A stretch of 64,000 bases of DNA, taken from NCBI GenBank assembly GCA_964574815.1, contig CAZNPL010000030.1:21323-85322 (forward strand), in the 5' to 3' direction. A model generated the notes under the pieces. That model was not told the DNA's origin. It ran no database searches and saw nothing but the letters and a program-made list of their open reading frames with translations. Positions within the stretch are counted from its first letter, which is position 1. Each line of letters begins with the position of its first letter. The translations under genes were made by a program, and so were the position numbers. Shown here in pieces: positions 25,712-33,531 of this stretch. Source of the DNA: CAZNPL01 sp964574815. GTDB lineage: Bacteria; Planctomycetota; Phycisphaerae; UBA1845.

Positions 25712-27904
25712 ATGCGTTCTCTTCCGAGTTTCGTGGTTGCCATGCTAACCGTTTCCTGTCCCGTGGCCGCCCAGGTCCCCTACAACACCACGCCCGACTG
25801 GGAGTCGTCCGATACGCCCTACAGCACCGGCGGTGCGCTGGTTGATCTGGACCGCGACGGATGGCTGGATTTCGTTGTGGGCAACGGAAACGACATGGCA
25901 CGGGAGCGGCTCGCGGTCTACTACAACAACGGCGACGGAACTGTCCCGCTGGCGCCGAACTGGCTGGCGTCGGACTACGAGTACAACGGTCACATCAGCG
26001 TGGCCGACGTCAACGGCGACGGCTGGCCCGACGTGGCCGTGGGCCTGACAATGGAAGACCCAGGCACGAAAACGGCACGCCTTTATCTGAACAACGCGGG
26101 GACGTTGTCCAGCCTGCCCGACTGGGAGTCGGCGTACGAACTGGCGGCGTTTCACGTGGCTTTCGGCGACTTCAATGGCGATGGCCGGCCAGACCTGGCG
26201 GTCGGGACGGGGTTCGGCTACCACGGCTCGCATCGCTGGCACAACTACGTCTATACAAACGTCGGCGGCATGCTTGAGCCCATTCCCTCGTGGACTTCCG
26301 ACGACCTCTGGGATCATTCCGACATCTTCTTCTGCGACGTCAACGATGACGGCTGGCAGGACCTGGTGGGCGTCGGCGAGGCCACCGAGACTTGGGTGTA
26401 CTTCAACAGCCAGGGGAGTCTGGCGACCACAGCGACGTGGCGGACGACCGACAACCCCGGCCAGTATTCGGTGATGGGAACCTACGGCGACGTGGACGCC
26501 GACGGTTGGCGCGAGCTGTTCGTGACCGACAACATCCAGTTGTTCACGGGAACCGGTGACATTCGTCGCTACGATGGCCTGCCCGGCGGGCTGTTCACGC
26601 AGACGCCGACCTGGACCCATTACGAAGGTTACGGTTCGGCGGTGACGCTTGCCGACGTGGACGCTGACGGCGACCTGGACCTGGCGACCGGAAGCTGGTG
26701 GGGCTACACGCGTTTGTTTGCGAATGCCGCCGGGGATTACGGGACGGCCCCGGATTGGGAGTCCTCTGACACGAGCGTGGTGGAAACCATCACCTTCGCC
26801 GACGTCGACAACGACGGACTCCGCTGGCCCGTCGAGACGTTCGACCTCAGCGGGACGCCGGGCCGGCACCTGTTCCATCTGTCGCGTCAGCCGGTTCAGG
26901 AGATCATTTCGGTCAACGTGGACGCTGCACCGCTCGGTCCTGATGAGTTCACCTATGACCTGGTGCACGGGTGGATTTCCATCGGTCCGGCGGGAAGCAG
27001 CACGGTCGAGATCGAGTACGCCTTCACGCTGCGCCCGGACATGGCCATCACAAACTGGGACAACGTCGGCAATTTCCTTTATTACAACACAAACGGCCCC
27101 GCCCTGTTTGCGGATTTCGACGGCGACCTGGACGTGGACGGCTCGGACTATGATCTTTTTGCGGCCTGTTTCACTGGCCCCATGGCCCGGCTTCTGGATC
27201 CGAACTGCGACGTAGGCGATGCGGATCTGGACGGTGACATTGATTGTGATGACTGGGCATGGTTCGAGTCGGCCTGGACGGAACCCGGCACTCCACCAAC
27301 GCTGCCCGGCTGCGGCGGCTGTGGCAACGGCGAGGTGGACGAGGGGGAGACCTGTGACACGGCGATCGCTCCCGGCGAGCCGGGGGCCTGCCCCACCGAT
27401 TGCGACACGGGCGATCCTTGTGTCATCGGCACGCTTTTGAACCCGGGCACGTGCTCGGCACAGTGCGACTACGAAACGATCACCACGCCACTGCACGGCG
27501 ATGGGTGCTGCCCGGCCGGCGCCAACGCGGCGAACGACAACGATTGCGATGCCGTCTGTGGTAATGGCGTGTGCGAGCCGGGCGAGCAGACGGGTTGTCC
27601 GACAGACTGCGAATGCGTCGAGGACGCCGATTGCGACGACGATTACGTGTGCACCTACGACTTCTGCGACACGAACGTCTGCGCGTACAGCCCGAACCTC
27701 TACGCCGACGTCGACCACAACGGGGCCCGGAACCTCTTCGACGTGTTCTGCATACTGGACGGGATCGCAGGTGATTTCACCGACTGCGCGTTTGAAGACG
27801 TCGATATTCACCCCTGCAACGGAAACGGTGTCATCAACCTCTTCGACGCCTTTGCGGTGCTGGATGCGATCGCGGGAATCGATCCCTGCTGCGGCGGTTC
27901 GTAA
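25712..27904 (+). CDS. Secreted FG-GAP/VCBS repeat protein with two dockerin-like modules
   Basis: A 730-residue exported protein with signal peptide MRSLPSFVVAMLTVSCPVAAQ. Residues about 25-400 hold FG-GAP/VCBS repeats, each with an Asp-rich calcium loop (DLDRDGWLDFVVGN, DVNGDGWPDVAVG, DFNGDGRPDLAVG, DVDADGDLDLATG), expected to form a beta-propeller. Residues about 465-520 are a first dockerin-like calcium pair (DFDGDLDVDGSDYDLF, DADLDGDIDCDDWAWF). A Cys-rich linker (about 525-660, CGNGEVDEGETCD, CGNGVCEPGEQTGC) follows, and a second dockerin-like module ends in DPCCGGS. AAGGAGG precedes the ATG. It is probably extracellular or cell-surface. The last module is about 60 percent identical to that of the convergent neighbour at 28022. 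Confidence 0.88.
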   Translation: MRSLPSFVVAMLTVSCPVAAQVPYNTTPDWESSDTPYSTGGALVDLDRDGWLDFVVGNGNDMARERLAVYYNNGDGTVPLAPNWLASDYEYNGHISVADVNGDGWPDVAVGLTMEDPGTKTARLYLNNAGTLSSLPDWESAYELAAFHVAFGDFNGDGRPDLAVGTGFGYHGSHRWHNYVYTNVGGMLEPIPSWTSDDLWDHSDIFFCDVNDDGWQDLVGVGEATETWVYFNSQGSLATTATWRTTDNPGQYSVMGTYGDVDADGWRELFVTDNIQLFTGTGDIRRYDGLPGGLFTQTPTWTHYEGYGSAVTLADVDADGDLDLATGSWWGYTRLFANAAGDYGTAPDWESSDTSVVETITFADVDNDGLRWPVETFDLSGTPGRHLFHLSRQPVQEIISVNVDAAPLGPDEFTYDLVHGWISIGPAGSSTVEIEYAFTLRPDMAITNWDNVGNFLYYNTNGPALFADFDGDLDVDGSDYDLFAACFTGPMARLLDPNCDVGDADLDGDIDCDDWAWFESAWTEPGTPPTLPGCGGCGNGEVDEGETCDTAIAPGEPGACPTDCDTGDPCVIGTLLNPGTCSAQCDYETITTPLHGDGCCPAGANAANDNDCDAVCGNGVCEPGEQTGCPTDCECVEDADCDDDYVCTYDFCDTNVCAYSPNLYADVDHNGARNLFDVFCILDGIAGDFTDCAFEDVDIHPCNGNGVINLFDAFAVLDAIAGIDPCCGGS

Positions 27905-27946
27905 GCGGCGGCTACGCGCCGCGTTGATCGCGTACTCAGCGAAACC

Positions 27947-27978
27947 GGCGCCGCGATGCAACACGCGGCGCCCGTTTT
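27947..27978 (+). terminator. Intrinsic terminator after the FG-GAP gene
   Basis: A perfect 9-base stem (GGCGCCGCG with CGCGGCGCC) closes an 8-base loop and is followed by CGTTTTAT. It lies 43 bases past the stop of the plus-strand FG-GAP gene, in the short space between two convergent genes, so it may stop transcription from both sides. Confidence 0.8.
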
Positions 27979-28021
27979 ATGTAATCGAGAAACTCGAAAG
28001 CGTGTTCCGCCCTCAAGCTGC

Positions 28022-30007
28022 TCAATCTCCGCAACAGGGGTCGTCGCCGCCGATCGACCCGAGTATGGCGAATACATCCAACAGGTTGATGACGTCGTTG
28101 CCCGCACACGGCTCGACGTCGAGCTCCTCGGCGCTGCACTCGGTGAACTCACCTGCGATCCCGTCCAGGGCGCAGAACACGTCGAACAGGTTGGTGACGC
28201 CGTCGTTGTTCGCGTCGCCGTACGTGGTCGGCACGGCTTCGCACAGGCCGCCGACGCAGGCGGGGCGTGTGCACGAGTCGGGCGCGAGATGGGCGCACAC
28301 ACAATCGGCGGTGCAGCCGGGACACTCGTCGGGAACACCGTCGCCGTCGCAATCGGCGGATGCACCGGCGAAAATGTCGCAACTGTCGGAGACAGTGTTG
28401 TTGTTGCAGTCGAAGAACTCAGGCTCGCAGACTTCACCGACCCCGTTGTTATCGCAGTCGAACTGGTCGGAGTTGCTGTCGATCGGACAGTTGTCGCAGG
28501 CGTCGCCGACGAGGTCGCCGTCGCCGTCCAACTGGTCGGCGTTGGCGTCGAGCGGGCAATTGTCGTTGACGTCCAGCACGGTGTCGTCGTCGTCATCCGC
28601 ATCGCAGACGTCGCCCGCGCCATCCTGATCGGTGTCCGTCTGCAGCGGATTGACGTCGGACGGGCAGTTGTCGCATTCGTCACCGATACCGTCGCCATCT
28701 GCGTCCGCCGCGGCGATGTTCCCGGCGATGACGAACGCCTTGCCCGTACTGTTCGAGTCGGATGCAGCGGTGATCAGATAGTCTGCCCTGCAGTCACCGT
28801 TCACGTCCCCCATGCCGTTGGCGTCAAACCCGAAGCCGGCGTTGGCCACATCGTGCGTGAACGTTTCCAGCACCGTAGCGTCGGCTCCGGAGTAGACGAA
28901 TGCTTTGCCCGCGTTATTGGCGCCAATGTCGCTGATCCAGGCGGCGAGAATCATGTCGGCGTGCCCATCGCCGTTGACGTCTTCGACGATTCTTCCGATG
29001 CCGAACCCCCCGCTGCCGTCGCCGGAGAGCTCCCAGATCTTGCTGCCGTCGGCGCCCGAGAAGATGTGGGCCCGGTTTTCGGGGAAATCGTTCACGTAGA
29101 TGTCCGGGACATTGTCGCCGTCCACCAGGAACCCGCCGTTCATGAACCATTGCCCGAAGTTGCCCGCCGGTACGCCGGGGTCCAAGGTAAGCTCGCGGAC
29201 GCAACCGACGCCGTCGAAGCTGTAGACGTAGGCCAAGCCTCCCGAATCAGGTCCGGCGTTTTGCGCTCCCACAACGATGTCGTCGCGGCTATCGCCGTTG
29301 ATGTCACCGACGAAGGCCACGCCCGACCCGAACCGATCGCCCGCGGAGTCACCATCAACGCTGCAGATGAGCGAAAAGCCGTCGCTGGAATAAACGTACG
29401 CCCGTCCGGCGTCGTTGCCGCCGGTGTCATGACCGGGCGCTCCGATCACCACGTCAGGCAGACCGTCGCCGTCAAAGTCCGAGCCACCCTCGACACGAAA
29501 ACCGAACTGATCTTGGCTTGCCTCGCCTGCGATCTCGTGGATCAGCGATCCGTCGACTCCCGAGAATACCTGTGCGCTACCGGCGCCGGCGTTGGGCGCA
29601 CCGGCAACAACATCGAGGACCGTGTCGCCGTCGATGTCACCGGCCCGCTGCCCGTCGTGCCCGAGCCAACCCCCCGCGACCTGTCCGGTCACGCGGAACA
29701 TCTCGGCACCGCTGAGACCGGAGTAGACGTAGATCCGCCCCGCATTGTTGCCGCCCGCGTCACTGGTGGGTGCCGTGAGAATGAAGTCGCTGACGCCGTC
29801 CTTGTCGATATCGCCGACGTCATTTGAAACCCATCCGAACTGATCGCCCTGAGTCTCACCCACGAGCGTGTGGATTGCCGTGCAGCCTTCCAGGCATTGA
29901 GCCTGTGCAGTCGGACACGCCGCCACGATGGCCAGCGTCGCGGCCAACAGCAGGACCGAAATTCGTTCCCAGTATGCTCTCTTGAAGAAATCCATTCGCG
30001 CTTCCAT
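28022..30007 (-). CDS. Secreted FG-GAP repeat protein with thrombospondin type 3 repeats and dockerin-like tail
   Basis: A 661-residue exported protein. The signal peptide is ISVLLLAATLAIVAACPTAQAQ. Six or seven integrin-alpha-like FG-GAP repeats fill residues about 40-420 (DIDKDGVSDFILTAP, DFDGDGLPDVVIGAPG, DINGDSRDDIVVGAQN), forming a predicted seven-bladed propeller. Thrombospondin type 3 calcium repeats follow (DADGDGIGDECDNCPSD, DTDQDGAGDVCDADDDDD and others, about 465-580). The last 67 residues are a dockerin-like module ending in DPCCGD. AAGGAGAGC precedes the ATG at 30007; the upstream in-frame codons look non-coding. Probably a calcium-stiffened surface or extracellular protein; its ligand is unknown. 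Confidence 0.88.
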   Translation of the reverse strand: MEARMDFFKRAYWERISVLLLAATLAIVAACPTAQAQCLEGCTAIHTLVGETQGDQFGWVSNDVGDIDKDGVSDFILTAPTSDAGGNNAGRIYVYSGLSGAEMFRVTGQVAGGWLGHDGQRAGDIDGDTVLDVVAGAPNAGAGSAQVFSGVDGSLIHEIAGEASQDQFGFRVEGGSDFDGDGLPDVVIGAPGHDTGGNDAGRAYVYSSDGFSLICSVDGDSAGDRFGSGVAFVGDINGDSRDDIVVGAQNAGPDSGGLAYVYSFDGVGCVRELTLDPGVPAGNFGQWFMNGGFLVDGDNVPDIYVNDFPENRAHIFSGADGSKIWELSGDGSGGFGIGRIVEDVNGDGHADMILAAWISDIGANNAGKAFVYSGADATVLETFTHDVANAGFGFDANGMGDVNGDCRADYLITAASDSNSTGKAFVIAGNIAAADADGDGIGDECDNCPSDVNPLQTDTDQDGAGDVCDADDDDDTVLDVNDNCPLDANADQLDGDGDLVGDACDNCPIDSNSDQFDCDNNGVGEVCEPEFFDCNNNTVSDSCDIFAGASADCDGDGVPDECPGCTADCVCAHLAPDSCTRPACVGGLCEAVPTTYGDANNDGVTNLFDVFCALDGIAGEFTECSAEELDVEPCAGNDVINLLDVFAILGSIGGDDPCCGD

Positions 30008-30279
30008 GTTCAGCTCTCCTTGTGATGCTTCCGATAACCATGATCCTGCCACCTCGTGGCCGCGCGCTCGCTCAAAACCGCCCGGCACAAACGCCGGCGT
30101 TGCCGCCCTTGCGGCGTCCGAACGCGACAATAGCCCGAATGACCCTGTTATCCGGTAAATCCTGCACGCGGCGTGACGCCGCTCATGCACAGGTGCCCTC
30201 GCGAAGAGTCGGCGCGGTTTCAGGCGGATACCGGACAACTTTTCCGCGGGTTTCTTCAACTACGGGAGATCGTTCGAGC

Positions 30280-30843
30280 ATGATGATTGATCCGCGAACC
30301 GTTACGTCCGGACCGCCTGGCGAGGCGCACTTGGCGTCCGTCTCGTCCGGAGAAGGCGATTTGTCTGCCCTCTACGAGCCGTTGCGAAGCATGGCGCGGT
30401 CCTACATGCGGCGGGAGCGCCGAGGTCACACGCTCCAGCCAACCGCACTGGTGCACGAGGCGTTTATGCGTCTGGCAAAGCGCTTCCCGGCCGATGGCGA
30501 CCGCAAAGGGCTTTTCTGTGCCATGGCGAGGGCGATGCGGGCGGTGCTGATTGACCACGCCCGACGCCGCGCCGCACACAAACGTGATCCAGCAGCCGCG
30601 GGCATGCCGTTGCCGGCCGCTGACCCCTGGACCGCGGACCCGGTGAACCTGATCGCGTTGGACGAGGCGGTCCAGCGCCTCGCGGAGATTGACCCGGAAC
30701 TCACGCGGATCGTCGAACTGCGTTTCTTTGCCGGTTTGAGCGAGGAGGAGATCGCGTCAGTCTTAGGCGTATCCGCCCGCACGGTCCGGCGCGGCTGGAG
30801 TGTGGCGAAACTCTGGCTGGCGCGCGAGCTGAGGGGAGATTGA
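30280..30843 (+). CDS. ECF-like sigma-70 factor, TIGR02999 type
   Basis: A 187-residue sigma factor with region 2 (LSALYEPLRSMARSYMRRE, then the family signature HTLQPTALVHEAFMRL) and region 4 (IVELRFFAGLSEEEIASVLGVSARTVRRGW), a helix-turn-helix for the -35 element. It lacks regions 1 and 3, as expected of ECF types. The signature HTLQPTALVHEA identifies the TIGR02999 group, abundant in Planctomycetota and Acidobacteriota. The next gene, four bases downstream, is a Ser/Thr kinase, and a second such pair lies at 56385. That pairing suggests control by the kinase instead of a classical anti-sigma factor, which is inference from context. Start at ATG 30280 with GGGAG upstream. Confidence 0.93.
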   Translation: MMIDPRTVTSGPPGEAHLASVSSGEGDLSALYEPLRSMARSYMRRERRGHTLQPTALVHEAFMRLAKRFPADGDRKGLFCAMARAMRAVLIDHARRRAAHKRDPAAAGMPLPAADPWTADPVNLIALDEAVQRLAEIDPELTRIVELRFFAGLSEEEIASVLGVSARTVRRGWSVAKLWLARELRGD

Positions 30844-30847
30844 TCGC

Positions 30848-33361
30848 ATGACGCCGGAGCGGTGGCGCCGTGTGCGAGCCTTAATCGAGTCGGTTCTCGA
30901 CCGAAATGAGGCAGAACGCAGTGCTATCCTGCGCAGCGAGGGCGACGCCGAATTGAACCGAATGGTGGAGGACTTCCTCTCTTGTGAGGAACGAGGAAAG
31001 GCGTTCGATCTCACCCGCGATCTCTCACTGTCTCCTTGCCGTATCGACACCGACGAGGATCTTGAGGCCGGCCGCACGGTGGGCCCCTACCGTATCTGCG
31101 CGATGATCGCTCACGGCGGCATGGGTACGGTCTACCGCGCCGTCCGCCATGACCGGGCGTATGACAAGCAGGTGGCAATCAAGGTCATCAAGCGGGGGTT
31201 GGCCACCAATCAGATGCGGAGGCGCTTTCAACAGGAGCGTCAGACGCTCGCGGACCTGGACCATCCCTATGTGACTCGACTTTTGGACGGCGGAACGACC
31301 GAGGGCGGCCTACCCTACCTTGTGATGGAGTATGTCGTTGGTCGGCCGATCGACCAGTATTGCGACCAGGAGCGCTTGGCCCTCGCGGATCGACTCGACC
31401 TCTTCGGCAAGGTATGCGAGGCCGTTCAGTACGCCCATCAGAACCTGATCGTGCATCGCGATCTGAAGCCGGGCAACATCCTGGTCACCTACGAAGGTGT
31501 GCCGAAACTGCTGGACTTCGGTATTTCAAAGCTCTTGCAGGGCTCGAACCGAGCGCCGACTGCGCCACAGACGCTCACGGTCGGGCCGGCACTGACGCCG
31601 GTGTATTCAAGTCCGGAGCAAATCCGTGGCGAGCCGATTACAACCGCAAGCGACGTCTACTCACTGGGCGTGATCCTGTACGAATTGCTGACGGGATGTC
31701 GGCCGCATCCTCGGGAGGCGCACGACCCGTTTCAATTTGAACGGGCAATGCGAGGATCAAAGCCGTTGCCGCCCAGCGAGGTCGTCGCACGGACTCGCCG
31801 AGGTGGCAGGTTGTTGGACAGGTACGACGTGCCCGAGCCGACGAGTATCGAACGCGCACGGCGACAAGGACGAGATCAGCTTCGTCGCCGGCTCAGAGGT
31901 GATTTGGATAACATTGCCCTGAAAGCGCTGCACCAGGATCCGAAACGCCGGTACGTCTTCGCTCGCGAATTGTCGGAGGACATCCGCCGTTATCGTGCCG
32001 GGCTGCCCGTGCTGGCCCGCCCCGACACGTTCGGTTACCGCCTCGGTAAATTCGTCAGGAGAAACAAGGGAGCGGCCGCCGCCCTGACGCTGGCTGTGGT
32101 GGCGATGGCGATCGGCACGATCGGCACTGGGCTCGGGATGATGCGGGCGCGCGTCGCGCAGCAGGAGGCGCTCCTGGAGCAGGCGGCCGCAATCGAAGCG
32201 AAGGATGACGCTCAAGAGACACTGGGGTTCCTTCAGGACGTCCTGGCGATTGCCAACCCGTACCGAGAGGCGCGCGATATGACTCTGGTGGAACTCCTGG
32301 CCGCCGCCGGCGACCGTGTAACAGAGGAGTTGAACGAGAAGCCCTACGTCGAAGCCGGCGTGCGCTTGACCCTTGCGCGAGCCTACGCGGGGCTGTGGAG
32401 ATGGCCGGACGCGGTCCCGCACCTTCGTACTGCGCTCGAGCTCAATCGTCGCCTGCATGGCGACGAGAACCATGTCGTCGCCGACTGCCTTTGTCTGCTG
32501 GGCAGAGCACTCACTTTCGCTCGCAACGAAGAAAGCGTCGATCTGCAGACCGAGGCCCTGTCGATAAGGCGGAAACTGTGTCGCCCCGATGATCCGCGAA
32601 TCGCCGAAAGCATGGGAAATCTCGGGTACGCATTATGGTACGGTACCGCGGACGAGGACGCCCGGAATTGGGATGGGGCTGCGGCCTGCTACAGCCGCGC
32701 CATTCGGATCTACCGTGCGCAGGAAGACCACCTGACGTTGCAGGAGCGTCGCGATCTGGCCAGATTCACCTTCAGCTTCGCTGTCATGCGGGGACACCAG
32801 CATCGCTTGGCGGAATCCAACGGATTGTTTCGCGACGCGCTGCAATTGTATCGAGCATTGGGCGGCAGTGACGATCGGTACATGACGGCGTGCATGGAAC
32901 AATACGCGGCGACGCTTTCCGCCGTGGGTCGCTTCCCGGAAGCCGAGTCGCTGCTTCGTGAGTCTCTGAAACGAACGCCGGAAGGCCTTTCCGACCAGCG
33001 GGTATTCAATGTGAAATGGCGACTGGCCGGACTGCGGCGGAAACAGCACGATCCCGCGTCCGCAGAGTCCATCTACCGAGACGCCTGGGTGACGCGCTGT
33101 CGACGACTGGCAAAGGAGCACCCCTACCAGTCATCCGAATTAACTCGGATTGCCGAGGGGCTCTCGCAAGGCGTTGGCGATGGCCAGATTCTTCGCGAGG
33201 CCTTTCGCTTCTTTCGTACGTTGCAAGCCACCAGCGACGATCAACTCGTCTCCGAGCTGGAGGAATTCGCCGCGGTCTTGCCGTCAGCCCAGCCGGCCGC
33301 TGTGAAGCGGGTCGAGTCACTCCGGGACGACCTGCGCCGCCATGTCCCAGCCGATTCTTGA
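30848..33361 (+). CDS. Membrane Ser/Thr protein kinase with TPR-type C-terminal region
   Basis: An 837-residue Hanks-type kinase. Residues 1-75 form a helical N-terminal segment (RRVRALIESVLDRN) typical of these planctomycete kinases. The kinase domain (about 80-390) has the glycine loop AHGGMGTVYRA, Lys 112 in VAIKVIK, catalytic HRDLKPGN (Asp 205) and DFG (223-225), so it should be active. One membrane helix lies at about 409-430 (AAALTLAVVAMAIGTIG), followed by a short coiled coil and TPR-like helical repeats to the C-terminus, on the outer side of the membrane. It starts four bases after the sigma gene and is surely cotranscribed. The likely job is to sense an envelope signal through the TPR part and signal to the sigma factor. 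Confidence 0.93.
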   Translation: MTPERWRRVRALIESVLDRNEAERSAILRSEGDAELNRMVEDFLSCEERGKAFDLTRDLSLSPCRIDTDEDLEAGRTVGPYRICAMIAHGGMGTVYRAVRHDRAYDKQVAIKVIKRGLATNQMRRRFQQERQTLADLDHPYVTRLLDGGTTEGGLPYLVMEYVVGRPIDQYCDQERLALADRLDLFGKVCEAVQYAHQNLIVHRDLKPGNILVTYEGVPKLLDFGISKLLQGSNRAPTAPQTLTVGPALTPVYSSPEQIRGEPITTASDVYSLGVILYELLTGCRPHPREAHDPFQFERAMRGSKPLPPSEVVARTRRGGRLLDRYDVPEPTSIERARRQGRDQLRRRLRGDLDNIALKALHQDPKRRYVFARELSEDIRRYRAGLPVLARPDTFGYRLGKFVRRNKGAAAALTLAVVAMAIGTIGTGLGMMRARVAQQEALLEQAAAIEAKDDAQETLGFLQDVLAIANPYREARDMTLVELLAAAGDRVTEELNEKPYVEAGVRLTLARAYAGLWRWPDAVPHLRTALELNRRLHGDENHVVADCLCLLGRALTFARNEESVDLQTEALSIRRKLCRPDDPRIAESMGNLGYALWYGTADEDARNWDGAAACYSRAIRIYRAQEDHLTLQERRDLARFTFSFAVMRGHQHRLAESNGLFRDALQLYRALGGSDDRYMTACMEQYAATLSAVGRFPEAESLLRESLKRTPEGLSDQRVFNVKWRLAGLRRKQHDPASAESIYRDAWVTRCRRLAKEHPYQSSELTRIAEGLSQGVGDGQILREAFRFFRTLQATSDDQLVSELEEFAAVLPSAQPAAVKRVESLRDDLRRHVPADS

Positions 33362-33531
33362 GCACTGAAAACACCGTCTCCAGCGTGAAAAACGCCTCCT
33401 TTCGCGCACTTTAATCCCCCGGCGAACACGCTACGGCGACCTCTTGTCTGGATTGCCGGAGCATGGCTTTGCAAATACAATGTAGGGTTTATGCGTTTTG
33501 CACGAGCCGCTATGCACGGGAGATCCCGTCG

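Noticed and set aside
25745..27964. A 739-codon open frame antisense to the FG-GAP gene
   Set aside because: It is the mirror of Asp/Gly-rich calcium repeats at high GC, where the opposite strand rarely shows stops. It has no start context, signal or domain.
27956..29827. A 623-codon open frame antisense to the thrombospondin/FG-GAP gene
   Set aside because: Composition is Val/Ala/Arg-rich with no domain, and the reverse strand encodes a clear signal peptide, FG-GAP, calcium repeats and dockerin-like tail.
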